A DNA stretch of 64,000 nt from positions 496,001-560,000 of the forward strand of contig VUYV01000011.1 of assembly GCA_008711295.1 (NCBI GenBank), given 5' to 3'. Below the pieces are notes generated by a model, which worked only from the letters and a program-made list of their open reading frames with translations, was not told the DNA's origin and searched no databases. The translations under genes and the position numbers were made by a program. Every line of letters starts with the position of its first letter. The stretch's first letter is position 1. The stretch is from Anarhynchus alexandrinus. Lineage: Eukaryota > Chordata > Aves > Charadriiformes > Charadriidae. Below are positions 25,285-39,500 of the stretch, one piece after another.

Positions 25285-26639
25285 AGCAACAATTATACAG
25301 TACTGACAATGCATGAGCCCTACTATTATCTTAGGAACTCATTTACAGTAGGCACCCCTAGATGTCCCTTTGACAGACCAGGAGCAAACTGTATTAATAA
25401 CATCATAGTTACTGTATAGTTTTGCACTGAACTCCAATACTGCAGTGAAAAGCCTTAAGTATGATAAAGCTGAGCAGAACTCTTAAAAGCAAGCCAGAAA
25501 ATCTATTTTTCCACACCATCCTTCATGATGGTTCTAAATACTTCATTAGTCTCCCAGGATCTGCTTTCTAGCAAGAGTGGGATTATTTTTTTTTAACATG
25601 CTTTATATACAGGCCTCAGGAGCAATCTATCAAGAAATATGATAATGAATTAGGAGAAATTAAGCTAACAACTGATACACACACACAAGTATCCATCAGA
25701 GTTTCAGTGACTCATTTTTCCCACATCATACAACACTCTACAGAACATGGGAACAGCCTCAGAAACCAGACATTTTTATCCTTGTGGAAATCTCTAATTG
25801 TAGCAAACTGCTAGATAAATGATGATAAACAGATGATTACACAACATGGTAGAAAGGGTAAGAGGAAGGAGATGCATTTTTTTTTCAGACAATTTAATAA
25901 GAAATTTCACCTCTGTAATGGTGTCTTGGAAGTGTGAAAAAAGACTCCTCTCTAATGCCGGCATCGTTTGTTTTCCTTCCTGATACAATTAGCATTATTA
26001 CTATCAGAATTTACTGCACCTTTACAGTAAAAGACATAAAACTAGATGCAACAGAGCTGTAGCAGTACACAGTTGTAATAAGATCAGCACCACAGATCCT
26101 ATATAGCAGAAGAATATTAAACAGCAGAAAATTAAAACTCCTCTGTCTGCCAAAATGCTGCAAGGCACCACACCGAGTCATTTGCAAGCCTACGTTTAAG
26201 AATTTTTCAGAAGAAATTACAATCTTGCAAGAAGCAAAAGGTAGAAAAACCCTTCCTGAGTCTTCCCTAAATGATTCTTGCCCTTCCACTGAAAGACTAT
26301 AAACCTATGGGGTTTTTTTTCTATATATTAAACTAGGTTTTAAGTTTTGATCCCAAATAACATTGCAGCTAAATAGATGAAGACATGTGAAAAGACGACT
26401 GTGGGGTTCTGTGCTTGGGAGAGAAAAGGGTTTCACAACAACCTGAGTTCCTTGATCATTTCACTGCAACTTCCCCATTGCCTAGAACTGCCTTAAAGCC
26501 AATTAATTCTAGGCTTAATTAATTCTTAAAAGAAACGTATGGTTTTGATGTAAAGAAAAGACCGTTTCATCTCTCTCTTAGATTACAAAGACCCGTCTAG
26601 CAAAAGTCTGAAGCACAATAAAGATCCCGAAAGGAAAGC

Positions 26640-26770
26640 CTGAGTGGCAGCACCCGCATCCCAACACGCGCTTGCTCCCCTCCGCCGGCCGGCCCTGCAG
26701 CGAGCTGGTACGGATACAGCAGTTGGCGCAGGCACCCGAACCGGCCACTGAATCTTCCGAATTTTGGAAC
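26640..26770. promoter_or_regulatory. Short CpG cluster
   Basis: About a dozen CpGs occur within 120 bases, including CTCCGCCGGCCGGCCC near 26678, flanked by CpG-poor AT-rich sequence. It may be a small intronic CpG island. No exon or initiation signal can be assigned. Confidence 0.3.
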
Positions 26771-29700
26771 AAGCCTGCATTGGACAGGAGGCAGGGCAGA
26801 GCCTGAAGCAGGTTCAAGGAGGCAGGCAGCTGGCCTGGGAAAGGCACAGGAATTCAGTAATCTGTGTTCCTGGCCCGTGCGAAGGGATCTGTGGCCCCAG
26901 TTGCAGGATGCAAGTGCTCAGAAGCCCGTTCAGTTATGTACTAAGTAGAGATTTATGTTGCAGTAACAAGTCACATATCATGGCAAAACTTGTGTGAGAG
27001 AAGTTCAAAAGGCTCCTCGTTACACGTAGGAGGGCAGTAACTAACAAGAATCTACTTTCTAGGTTTCCCCTCCCCGCCATGGCATTGAGACACTTTCTAA
27101 CTATTTCCCACTCAGTGTTTTTGCCTTTTACCTTAACAAACATGCAGAAATTTTAAGGAATCCATACCTCTGGGAAAGAGTCTATTTTGTAACCAATCTG
27201 CTAAGCAATACCATCCGCAATAGATTTTTTAAGATTAATTACCTACCTTACGAAGATAATAAAAGTCAGCTCCATTACAAACAGCTGCAGGTTCTCCTAG
27301 CCCTTGGAGGAGGACATCTTTAAAGAAACCCCTGGCATCTGTAGCTGTAACCCCGTGTGGGAGAGCCCTGGGTTGTGTCCGGCCACTCGGTCACGCACAC
27401 GGTCCAAAAATTAATGCACCGGCTTCTGCCCTGCGCCATCGCCCTGCCATCGCTGAAGCAGGACTTCAAACCCCACTGTCTGTTTGGGATAATAACTTCA
27501 ATCCTAACCCATATCCCCCTTCAAAACAACATACACTAACCCGATTTATTATTTTTTTTAAAATGGGTTATGCATAACTAGTGTTTGGCTGCACAGTAGA
27601 TGGCAGTAAATCTTCACTTGTCAAGTTAGAGACCCTCGGCCTCCTTCCAGAATTGAAAGAATTTGTGAATACATTTATGGCATTTTTCAACATACTGTAG
27701 GAGTAAAATGCTGCTCAGCTACACTCGTCTTCAGCTTTCTCATCAACCTTTTCTCTAGGTACGCACATATATATGATTCTATTATTTCACACGGGGTTTA
27801 TTGTCAGAGCTCTAAAGCAATGGGATGTACACTCAGTTTAGCACCATCAGATGAAGACTGGCTTATTTCAGTGTAATATAATCCAAAAACGTATGAAACG
27901 TAAAACAGAGGATTCTTAATCACAGCTGTAAATGTGTTGACACATACAGGGTGAGGAAGGGAAAAAACATACTTGGTGTTGCTGACAGTATGTCAAATGG
28001 CATTACCAGAAAGACAAGCAAGCTGCAGCATGTGATTTGGATGACACTTTGGGACACAGAATTTTATCTCGATTTAGATTTTCTGCCACAGAAAGGCATC
28101 CTCTTCCTGCCAAGCCTTTGCAAAGCTCTGAATCTCACTTACGTTCTCAAACGCTCATCATTTAACCTCTTCTACCAAAGATGCTGTTTCAAACTTTAAA
28201 ACGCTCCATATCCCAGTTCTCAAAAGGTACATTTTGCAAAATCATTTTACACCTATGGATGTCAGCTCCTAGTAATTTACAGGACACATGAAGCCATAAA
28301 AATTGAGCTAAGAAAATGGTTTTCACAGAGGGTTTGACCCAGAACACCGATGGGTAGAAGTATTTCCACTGCCCTGCCTCGTCCTCTGATCAGGCCCAAA
28401 ATGAACAAAGGTTTGCTAGACCAGCTTTTTGATCAAGCTTCCTGTCGATTAAGTGGCCATAATTCCAGTGAAATTGTACCATTCATGCCAGTGAGGAAGG
28501 CAGCCCTCTAAGTGCCTTCTCTTCACACGCTATCCAGTGTACAAATGAAGCTCATCTCCAAACATACAGTTATGACTTGTTGTGTTTCAGACACTTTCAT
28601 AAAGAGCAGTGAGAAACCACAAAACAACCTCTCTTTACATTGGATGATACTAATTAAACCAGATTAATATTGTACTAACTTGTTACAGCACACAGAAATC
28701 TGTTTTATATCACATCTTTCCGATGGACTGCATTCCAAAATAATTTTGGTGCCAGCTTTCACATTCCCAGAAGTGCCTTAAAAACCACCTTGCAACCATC
28801 TGTAGAAGTCTCATAACTTGCATCCAGCACTTGAGCACTGGCCCTCTGGGAAATTTGGGCTCGCATTCACGATCCATACCCAGGCATCTGCACGGGGCAG
28901 CGCACAAGTGTGAAATTGTCGGGACTCAAAACCCCACCAGAAATGTCTTCTGACCACACTTCATTTAGATGAAAGTCAGTCAAACCGCTACTGCAGTTCT
29001 GTTCTCCTGAGCCGCAGTTGGATTCCTTGCAAAAAGCAATTTGCCTGCAGCATTGCGATTGCCTCTGCATCGCTCCAGGGTGTTGGGGCAGCAGGGACAG
29101 AGATTTACGCCGGGACTCGCAAACAATACTGCCCTTGTGCCCTCTCTGATCCAGCGTGGGACTTGCAGGCAGCGAGTGAAAGTGCTTACTAACAATACAA
29201 CTTTTCTTCAACTGAATAATGTTGTAGATTCATTTCTCTCGTAATTTTGAAGTACTCCGTACACATATTTGACCTTTTCTACTTTTTAAAAAGACCATCA
29301 GGGAGGCCTAGCAGCCCTTTACTGCAGAACCAGAAGGGAAAGAAAAAGCTGTCTATGAATACTAGACTACTAGCTGCCACGCAGATGAGCTGGATACAAT
29401 GAAGGATCTGGTTCAGTTTGATTTGCTTGAGCCCAGGAAAAAAGTTAAGAGGAAATTATTAAGTGACAGGGAAAAACTGTACATTTTCACAACCCAGCTG
29501 AGACCAGCCAGGGCAACAACCGCTGAAGTTCTCTTAACAAGAAGTCTATCTTTGGAGCAATGAAAGGGCTGAGCCCACTTAAAGTTGATATCAGTAGTAT
29601 GCGTGCAGATAAAGTGAAATCTAGAAATGTTCTATACAGACAAAGTTTTAAATACTGGAAGTTATTTTAAGATAGGGTTTTTTTTCTTAATACTTTTCAA

Positions 29701-29848
29701 TGTACACAAAAATGAGCAACTAAAATTAGGACAAATACCTCTTAGAAATTGTAAAAATGGAATAGAAATGAAAAGCCCATGTGATGAAACATGCACATAT
29801 ACATGGATGTCTTTATGCAAATATAAACAACTACAGATATTGAAAGCA

Positions 29849-30513
29849 GCCCTGAGGAGGGCTTGGGGGTGTTGGTCGATGAGAAGCTCAACATGAGCCA
29901 ACAATGTGTGCTCACAGTTCAGAAGACCAACTGCATCCTGGGCTGCATCAAAAGCAGCGTGGCCAGCAGGGCCACTGCTCTCATGAGACCCCACCTGCAG
30001 TACTGCGTACACTCTGGGGCCCCCAACATAAGAAGGACATGGACCTGTTGGAGCAAGTCCACAGGAGGGCCACAAAGATGATCAGGGGGCTGGAGCACCT
30101 CTCTAATGAAGACAGGCTGAGAGAGTTGGGGTTGTTCAGCCTGGAGAAGAGAAGGCTCCAGGAAGACCTCATAGCAGTCCCTCAGTACTTAAAGGGGCCT
30201 ACAGGAAAGATGGGGAGGGACTCTTTATCAGGGAGTGTAGTGATAGGACAAGGGGTAACAGTTTTAAATTGAAAGAGGTTAGATTTAGATTGGATATTCA
30301 GAAGAAATTTTTCACTCTGAGGGTGGTGAGACACTGGAACGGGTTGCCCAAAGAGGTGGCAGAACCCTGGACATGTTCAAGGCCAGGTTGAATGGGGTTT
30401 GAGTAACCTGGTCTAGTGGAAGGTGTCCCTGCCCACGGCAGGGGTGTTGGAACTAGATGATCTTTAAGGTCCTTTCCAACCCAAACCATTCTATGACTCT
30501 ATGATTCTGTGAT
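29849..30513 (+). mobile_element. CR1 LINE, 3'-end fragment (5'-truncated)
   Basis: The plus strand reads the end of CR1 ORF2: [35 protein letters not shown], then after a shift [20 protein letters not shown] and [14 protein letters not shown]. The 3' untranslated part contains the family-typical GATGATCTTTAAGGTCCTTTCC and ends in ATTCTATGACTCTATGATTCTGTGAT. A codon stretch between SVASR and ALMRPH is deleted relative to the family. A single missing base in the AACATAAGAAG stretch (near 30030) shifts the frame. The copy is dead. 5' truncation is usual for CR1. It lies antisense to RBM20. Confidence 0.95.
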
Positions 30514-33500
30514 ATAATACACACATTAAGAGACACATACACAAAATACATTAAGAAGGTGACATTCTCAGTATTATTTTTGACTTGGTGTATTTGCAGA
30601 CCACATTGCACTGGCTACCTTGGTCCTCCTAGATAGCTTCACCCATTTTGAGGGGCAATGCTTTGCAAAACTGTGATGTTCTCTGAAGGTCAGGGGACTT
30701 GCACCTTCACCATCTAAGCCCAGCCAACTTACAGTCTAAGCCACTCATTACCACTATGGTAGATACCCATGCTTTCTTTTTTTCCTTTAGGTGTTCATAG
30801 CATTGTCAAAAGAAGAAAGAGGAAGAGCTTGCTTGAAGCCTACAAATTAAGTCCTTATTAAGAAGTGAGGTGTGCAAAAGATCTCGATGTTTTCAAGAAG
30901 CCTAACAAGAACATGGAGGTTGTACCTGTGAAAGGTCTCAGAGCTCTGAATTAGAACTTACCTGTTTGGTCTACCAATAGCAAATGCATGACCTCCCAGC
31001 CCCTGGGCAAAGCCCACTGGCTTCACACTGCTTCACAACACCTACATTCTCAACAGAAGCACAGGCTCCTCGACACCACTGGAGCAATTTCAGCCCAAGA
31101 CTCCCATTCTGCTCAATGTAACTTGCTTTAGGTGAAACACAGAGGAACCTTGCTAATTGTGATCTAATGTTTCACAGCTTGCAAACACATATCTCCCTTC
31201 CCAAACGCTGAATTGAACATCCTAGTAGGCCCACAAACTTAAGATTTCCTTGTCAAATTTTCATAAAATCCCCTCACAAGACATTCCAGTATCTTTGAAG
31301 CGGCATTACTACCCATAGTTAGAGCTAAAAACTTGCCAAAAAAAAAAAGCTGTAATACATTTTAATCAAAAAAAAAAAAAATTAAATTGTGTGGTTATTT
31401 GCTTACCCACTAATTCTTTCAAGCCACTGAAGCATGTGTTTAATGTTCAGTGGGCTACTGACGGGTTTAAGCCAGTGGAATAACTCAGATAACCACTTCT
31501 GTTGCTTGCAATATAAGCAATACTGAAATTCTTTGGTGGATTTAGGCCCTGGTCACTACAAGTCAATGAAGCTCTGTAGTATGGTATTATATTTACACAT
31601 TTACTCCAGAGCAGCATTTGCTCCACCCTTACTGTAGGATAAGGTGTTCAGGAAAAGAAAGCAAAAATCCTAGCAGTGACATGTACACACTCTCGCTTTA
31701 GAGGAGCTAATCTTTCAGCATGAGCAAAATGAGCTAGATAAGCATCTCTTCACACTCCATTAAGTTATGAGCATACTCCATACCAAAGGCAACATACGAC
31801 AGCTGAGTCGTATACAGTATTTATGTGACGTCCACTTGTCCAATACAAATGCCCTTACAGAACCTAAAGATGTTCAGCCCGAGAGGAAACTATAGACAAG
31901 TCTCCAATACTGTGACAGTAAACACACAAGATCCAGACAGACTCACAGACTTGTGACCTTTGTAATTACAGCCCATCGTGGGCAGCTCACTAGAGTATGG
32001 ACAACCCTATTTATGGCAACAACAAATCACTGCAAGTTAGCCCCTGTCGGAGTGCCTGGAGACTGGCATACCTGAACCGTCAAATATCTCAGAATTCCTC
32101 ACCCAGTGCTTATTTTGCTCTAGTGAGACAGACAAATCAGGGTCATCCCCAACCTGTCTTGGTTTTAGTTCTAACACGGGTATGGGCAACACAAAAGGAT
32201 ACGATGCCACAGCATGAGGAGCCAGTACTTAGTGCAGACTACTAGTGATCAAGCTGTTCCCAACAGAAACAGGATTTCAGTGAAAATCTTTGCTCATGAG
32301 CCAGAAATCAAAGTAGAGGAGGAAGCAAAGCAGTTGGGGATGATGAGTGATTTATACCACTTTTTACCACTTCTCACTTTCTAATCCTTTCACTGCCTCC
32401 CTGCTGGATAAATGTAATTCAAGTTTCCCGTCTCTACCTGGAAACTGCTTGTTCAAGCTTTTCCTCCTTTTGCAAGCTTTGGTTCAATCCTGACCCTCTG
32501 CCTCATCTGCCTTTTCCACTCCTCCTCTCATAATGCTGCATAAAATCACAGTTTTGTAAAGTTCAAGGCTGGACACGCCACTGGGTCACCCTGCACTGCC
32601 CTGTATGCCACAGCCTGGGATGCTTCACCCAGCTATCCTGGTAACACGCGTTTGCCTGAAAGGCAGAGTTCCTGCAAAACCCCACAGTCCTGATCTAAGT
32701 TAGCCAAAAGTGGGAGAATTGATTGGATTTGTCTCCTTTTGATATGTTGCAGTGACTGATTACCCTTACTATTAAAATGGAATTTTATTCCAATTTAATT
32801 ATCCATTTCTGAACTTACTACTTTGGAATTGGCATTAAAATATGTTGTATTAACAAGGACCCACACAAACTGAGGTTACAGTCCTATTGCTATTTAAAAC
32901 TGCAGTAATCTTTATGCCTCCAGTGCACAGCATCTAGGTTTACTCCAAAATGTTGGTGAAAATGCTGAATAAGGCTGTTTCCAAGTCGCTATCGCATCAC
33001 ACTAAAGAGATCCCTATTTGAAGGAAATTCACTACTGTCAATGGTTCTCAGACATTTCTTTAAGTTTTGGGGGTTTTAACCCAGTTAGAAGTTGCTGTAC
33101 TGATAATGTGGGTGTTTCCTAAAAATCAAAAGACTGGCAAGTATGAAGTAAAATACTTTGCAAACGTGAAATCTTATTATCTATTTATCCACCTTTATGA
33201 AACAAAACTAAAAATCTTAAAGAAAAAATATTCAGAAAACTCCTTATAACAAAAGATTATGCTAACTGAAATAATTATAGTTCTACCCTCTAAGGTTTTT
33301 TTCTTTTAGTCTTTGTCAATTGTATTCACCTTAAAAATTCCTGTAATATTGCCCCTTACTTGTATCAGACTAACCACATTACAGCTACACAGACCACCCC
33401 AGCCATCATTTTTCAATGGTTAGCCCTTCTTCACCAGTCTGGAGTTAATCCCATATTCCACGATTTTTTAAACTCTCAGGACAAAAATCTCAGGGAACTT

Positions 33501-36500
33501 CCAGATCCAACTTTTCGGATTCTTCAGTGCAGCTAACCAGACGGGTTAAATTTTAGTGCAGGTCTACTAGGATAAACATTACCATATCCTCATTAAATAC
33601 TGACTTCAGAGTACTTTATCAGCCTCATTCAATACAACTAGGTTATCCTGCTTCTTTCCAAATAGAAAATTAAGCATTTATTAGGAAGTGAGGTATTTAT
33701 TGAACAGTTCTGCCTTTTTTTGCATCAACTCTAGCCCCTTTAGAGTCTTTGTCTGGTATTGGGCCTCTCTCCTTTCCAGTGTCATTCTCCTGAAACACGT
33801 ACATGCTTCCATCAATCACAGAATTTATTCTTTTGTTTTTAACTTCCCAGCCAGAACACCCCTGTTGGTTTTTCAGTTATTGAGTGGGAGGAGTACAGTG
33901 GATATTTGCAAGTGCTTCTTAACAAAATCCCAATTTAATTTACACACGTCTAATCTTTTTCTTCTCACTCAACTTCGCTCTAAGATTTTCCCCAGAGTGA
34001 TGAAATTCAATCTTTCTGAAACACCAAATCAGCGTGTTACCCGTACAAACCAGCATATGCCTCTTTGACGGGAAGTAGGTCATGTTCACTGGTCCCTAGG
34101 CAACCACCAAATCTCACTCCCTTGATCAATTCTTCTGCATCCCTGTTTGTGACGTCTGAAATGGACTCAGCTGGTAGTGTGTGCTGTGTTTTTTGTATTA
34201 AAAGATTATTATCTGTTTTTAGCAATGCTAAGTGCGCTACTATTGGCTGCATCGGATCTCCGGTATATTGAATAGCCCATTTTTAAATATTCCATATCCG
34301 TTTTCCTTCTCCTCCCACACATTGCCGTACAATGGATTAGTTCCCACCGGTCTCTGGTTTTATTTAATGGATTCTTTTCCAGAACTTGGTTATCAAATTA
34401 ATCCTTATGCAGTCAAAACTCAGTGGATATGAGTTACTCATCAATTCTTTAATACTGTAACATACAGCACCATTTCTTTCTTTTTATGCTTGTCCTCTCT
34501 AAGAGTATGGATGACCACATGAGCAGAGAGGTAAGTTACCCATAGCAAACTGCATTGCACCAGACACAAATAAACAGGCAGTGCAACTCAAAGTATGAGA
34601 AACGACTGGGCACCATACGGCAAGGTAAGGACCAGAAAGCATGATGACAGAGCCCTAGCTTCGGCAGATGTAAATTTGCTTCCATCAGGGCTGGGTGAGC
34701 TTCCTTGCAAGAGCTGCATCTAGTGCTCAAAAGCCACTGTTCAGTTGAGATAACCTGACTTGGCACCGGTTCAATCATCATAGTATCAAAGAGTTTTATG
34801 ACCCTAGTCATGCAAATAGTCCCTCGAGGTTTCAGCAATACACATTTCTTCAAATCACTGAGAATATCAGTTCTCTCCTGCTGGTCTTCTACAGCCCATC
34901 CGTGCTACGTGAGCAGTTTCCCTCTCACATATTTTGCAGGGGATCAATTTGTTCACTGCAAGCTGAGCTCAGTTTGTACATTTGACTTAGTGAAAGCACA
35001 CAATCTTGTGAATTAAATGTTAATTCAGGCAGGCTTTGCTTTCCAGTTTCTAGGTACAGGCTGCTGCTTGCAGAGAGTTCTGCAGCTCCCTGGAACGTGG
35101 CCCGAAGTTGTGCTTGGGCTCTTCTATCAGGATGAATTTTGTTGGCTTATAAGGAAACCGTTTATAAGCTACCGCATATTTTTCCTCCTGTCTCCTGACA
35201 ATTACCTTTTGGTTATAGATCAGAACTAGAAAAAACAACAGGATATTTTTCTTAGCTACACCTAGAGACATCTTGTGCAGATAAGAGTAGAAAGCTAAGA
35301 AGGTTCAATCTGTAAACCTAAAATTAGATGATGATGGAGAGACTAAATCTGGCTACCAGAACTAAGGGATAGATGGTAACGTGTAAAGGTAAATAACTCA
35401 ATTGTATCACACTGTCACATACTTAGAGTGACTGCATCCGTATGGTAAAAAAAGGAGGCAAATACAAAGAAATTAAACATACATTTTCCTATTGACATGG
35501 TCCATATTTTGATTTAAAATTGGTGGAAAGGAAAAATCAAGCAAAATATGTGAAGTGTAAAGGCAAATGAGAATAATGTATTTTTTTAAAATGTACTTGC
35601 AGATGAGAGATGGGTATGAAACAAAATTTTTCCTTTTCTTGGCTGGAAAAAAGTGTCACTTCTGGTTATCTGTCTTAAAAGACACAGATGTATAAGGGAA
35701 ACTGTCTTCATGTTGATTAAAACTGGCATTCAGGTCCCAGTGCCTCAGAAGAGACAACCACAATACACCACCAAAGACAACCACTGACTAACCCTGGCTG
35801 CTGCCTGCCCCGGCCAAGCTCACAGGAGGAGGTAAAAGTCGTCCCAGACAGGCAATGTCAAGTGACAGCAATTTTTCCTGACACGTACTCAGCAAACGCA
35901 TCAACCACAAAAGTGAAGTAGATGTAGGTTGGATCTTCACTGGGGAAAGGAGGAGAAATAGATCTAGACTTTGCTCCTCACCTCAATGCGATTGCTGCAC
36001 TGATTGCGGCTTGTCTTACATTAGCTCTCCAGAGCAGCAAGCCGAGAAGCCTAACAATAAAAGGCATTTAGGGAAAGCTGTTTTCATTCCTCCCTATCCC
36101 ACCGGTTCCAGGGACCAGGGGTTTGGGGCCTTGACTTCGCTGTGTGACTGGTGCTCACATAGCTGCAGCCTTAAAACCTGCTGGGCATGACCGCCTGCAG
36201 ACACAGCAGATTTCCATCTGTCTTCATCATCAAGCTGTGGCTGTCAATCCCACCAGCTTCACGGGAAACCCTGGTGTTACCAATCAGCTTAGCCTACTGT
36301 GCACACGCCACACAGCTATAAACCATAAAATTATTGTTTTTACAAGGGCAGTGGATTTAAAATTGCCCGACCCCGCCAATTCCAGAAATGCAAGGCCATT
36401 GGACAAAGAGAAATACATATGGAAACAGATAAAATGATGTGTGCTGGTGTCTTGGGATGTAACCGAACTCTGAACGTAAAACATATACATAAGCACAAAA

Positions 36501-39500
36501 TAGAAAAGGTGTTTTGTGTTTCTTAGTCTGATATTTACAAGCACTGTCCTTGGAGGAGCAGTTCGCCACATGATCGCTAAAGCCAGCAATGGCAGCAGCA
36601 TCGTCTATGGGTACAGAGACAACAGGTGGGAGAAGCAGACGAGACAAGTTTTCTTTTAGGTGTATGAAGTTTGTATTTCATTCATGCTATTTGTGAAATG
36701 GAATACCATCGGCAAGTAGTCATGAGGCCGCAAGTTAGGAAATTACATCATATATTTGGCAAAAACTGCAGGATATAAATAACCTGGAACATCAAACCTT
36801 TCACAGAAACAGATGCAAAAAGGGATTCACTTGCCCCTGGGCAATTCACAGTGTGTAACATTTACGTGTGGATGGGCAAGCTGTTTTTAGCTTCCCAGGA
36901 GTCAAGGCAGACTTAGCAGAACTGGATTGCACATTCCCACAAGAAGGGCAGCAGGTGATTGTTACAAGCTGCAGAACATAGCAAAGAAGTTAATTTGGTA
37001 CACTGAAAGAGCGTAAATCCAAGAAAGAACGTAAGGAACCTTTTTCTTTCTCTTCACTCTGCTATTCAAAGTAGTTACAGGAAAAGAAAATATTCTGAGC
37101 GCTATAATTTAGTATAAGTAACCCTTATCAAAAATTCTCTGTAGCCAACCTTACAACTGAACCAGTATATCTCCCTTCTTCCCTTTGGGTTATTTTAAAC
37201 ACATTTGTGAGCAGTTCGACACCTAGAGCCTGACCCTGCAGAGATAAAAGCTCAGGAATAATTTTATTCCCACAACCTGCCTTACCGGTCTTTGTTGGAG
37301 CAGATGTGTGTACGTGCTTTCAGAACAGGGCACAGTGAAGCATCTGTGACCCAAATTAAATTAAATTAAATGAACTCTATACAAACTAACATTGATTCTG
37401 TCTTCCGCTTTTGCAATACAATGACTTAGCTCTGCGGATAAAGGCACACATTGATTACTGAGATCCACAGGGCATTGGACCGCACACCTGACAACAACTA
37501 TTGGCATCCTATTCCGTTCACGGCACAGACACACTTCTCCTGGGCACTGGAGTGAGCACAGTGTCAATCTCGCAGCCAGAGAGTCTTCAGATTAAGGAGC
37601 TGTGAGTAGACGAACCTGTGTGTTAGGCCAAACACTTTGCTAAATTTTAATTCGTAATAAAGAATGCAAATGAAACAAAAGCAGTGTTTGAAAATACTCT
37701 CAGCACTTCCCCAAAGCTGCATTTTAGAATCTTTCCTTCTTCCTTCCCACTCCCACCATAGGATGAGCAACAGCCTCAGTGTGTTGCTGAAGAAAGATGC
37801 AACTGAATCCCACCCCTTCCGCAAACCTCCTTGCTTGCATGGAGGTGGTACCTGCCAGTGAAATAACAAAACAGATTCCAGGCATAATATTTCATCCTCC
37901 CTTACTGCCTAGCAGCCACGGCAAAACGTATGCGTTTTGGTAGGGTCTATGCAAACATACACAGAGCTAACTTCTTGCTGTCCTGCTCCTCTCTGTCTTG
38001 CAAAGTCGTACGAGGTCAAGTAATCACTTCAATCTGGATTTCCCACATTAAAGATTTGTATTGCTGGTCTTGCCTCCCCAAAATTAACCCTTGGTGTTTC
38101 AATCGTCTGCAAAGTCTTTTCTTTATTCAAGAGCTTCAAGGTGCTTTAGTAATTTTGCTTAATTATGTTTTATAGTTTTGGATTGTCAACTATAAAGCGT
38201 AATATACTGTTTACAGGTGAGCAAAGAGAGGGAAAGCACAGAAATCAAGTGAATCCACCATAAGCAGGACCATGACACTGGCATTTCTTAAACAAATCGA
38301 GTTAGCATGCATGCTTAACTAGCAGGAGGTGTACCCACACGACTTCAGTAAGCCTTCCACAAGTTGAATAAACAGTGCTCTGAAGCAAAGGTGTTCATTG
38401 CTCATTCAAGCTTATCTAGATACGGCTTGAAACAATGCAGAAGGCAGATAACTGCAACTTTGAGAAACTTCCCAGGAAATGAGGACTGCTTCCCTTTTCT
38501 AAGGCTTGTTGCATTTCTTTGTCTTGCAGCTGCAATTAATAACCATATGCAGAAGTTCTAAGATTTCAAATAGTTAATTGGAATCATGGTCACATAAAAA
38601 TAATTATCCTGCTGCATAAAAATAATCTAAACACTGAGAAACAATTTAAAGCAAATGGCAGTCTTGCTGACTGAGATTTTACAGATGTTACAGAGAAATT
38701 ACTTCCTTGCTTCTAGCACTGCCATAATTTTAAGATGCAAATATAAACAAATCTTTATAGTGTTAGCCATCAGCCTTCACACACAGCTGCTGTAATCACT
38801 CCTCTCCTAGACTTTTCTTATTTTCCATAATGATTTTACCTATTTTGATCTTTCCCTCTTAGTCATTCTCTCTTGCGGTGCAGACAGTAAAACACAAATG
38901 TTATTTAAGTACAGAAATCCTTAAAGTAGATTTCACTGGGGTTAGGGGCTATTTTTAGCCCAGCTAGCAGAGATATGCACTGAAGTGTTTACTAGCTTGA
39001 ACATAGGTCATAAAGTCTGCATTTGTCATTACCAAAGACCACCTGCAGTTTAGATAATTTATTATCAGTGACAAATGTTTATTACTCTCCAACAGGCAAA
39101 TAAATTTAACCCTTCTCTATCAGTCATAAAGCTCCTGAGCGAACACTACTGCGGTGACCTTTGTGGTGTCTCTCAAGTATGTCTTTTAATCCTCGTGCCT
39201 ACAGAAACGTACAGGGGAATTGCTGACCTCAGATTTACAAGCTTTCCATGCTGCTCAGGTCTTCAAGTGGGAAGTGCCAATTAGACACGCACAGCCAAAA
39301 CCCCCCAGGAAACCTCCCAGAGACAGCAGATAAGTTATCCGCAAAACAAAACAAGCCCATCTACAGAAGGTAGTGGAAAGAAGTCAAGAACCCAGCTCTG
39401 AGAACTGGATACATTACTGCATATCCACCCCCTTCACATGTTATCAATTTCAGTATTATTTAACCTCAAATTAATCCTGTAAATCCCTGTGAAATATTCA

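Larger units (their letters stand above)
18914..29848. other. Intronic stretch, no gene seen
   Basis: AT-rich intronic sequence. Distinct items are listed separately: poly-A runs (20107-20123, 20757-20797), a pyrimidine-rich block (22780-23340), a 15-bp tandem repeat (25241-25284) and a CpG cluster (26640-26770). A short purine repeat with units like GGAAAAGAG lies at 22561-22586. Open frames are short and give no recognisable product. Confidence 0.5.
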
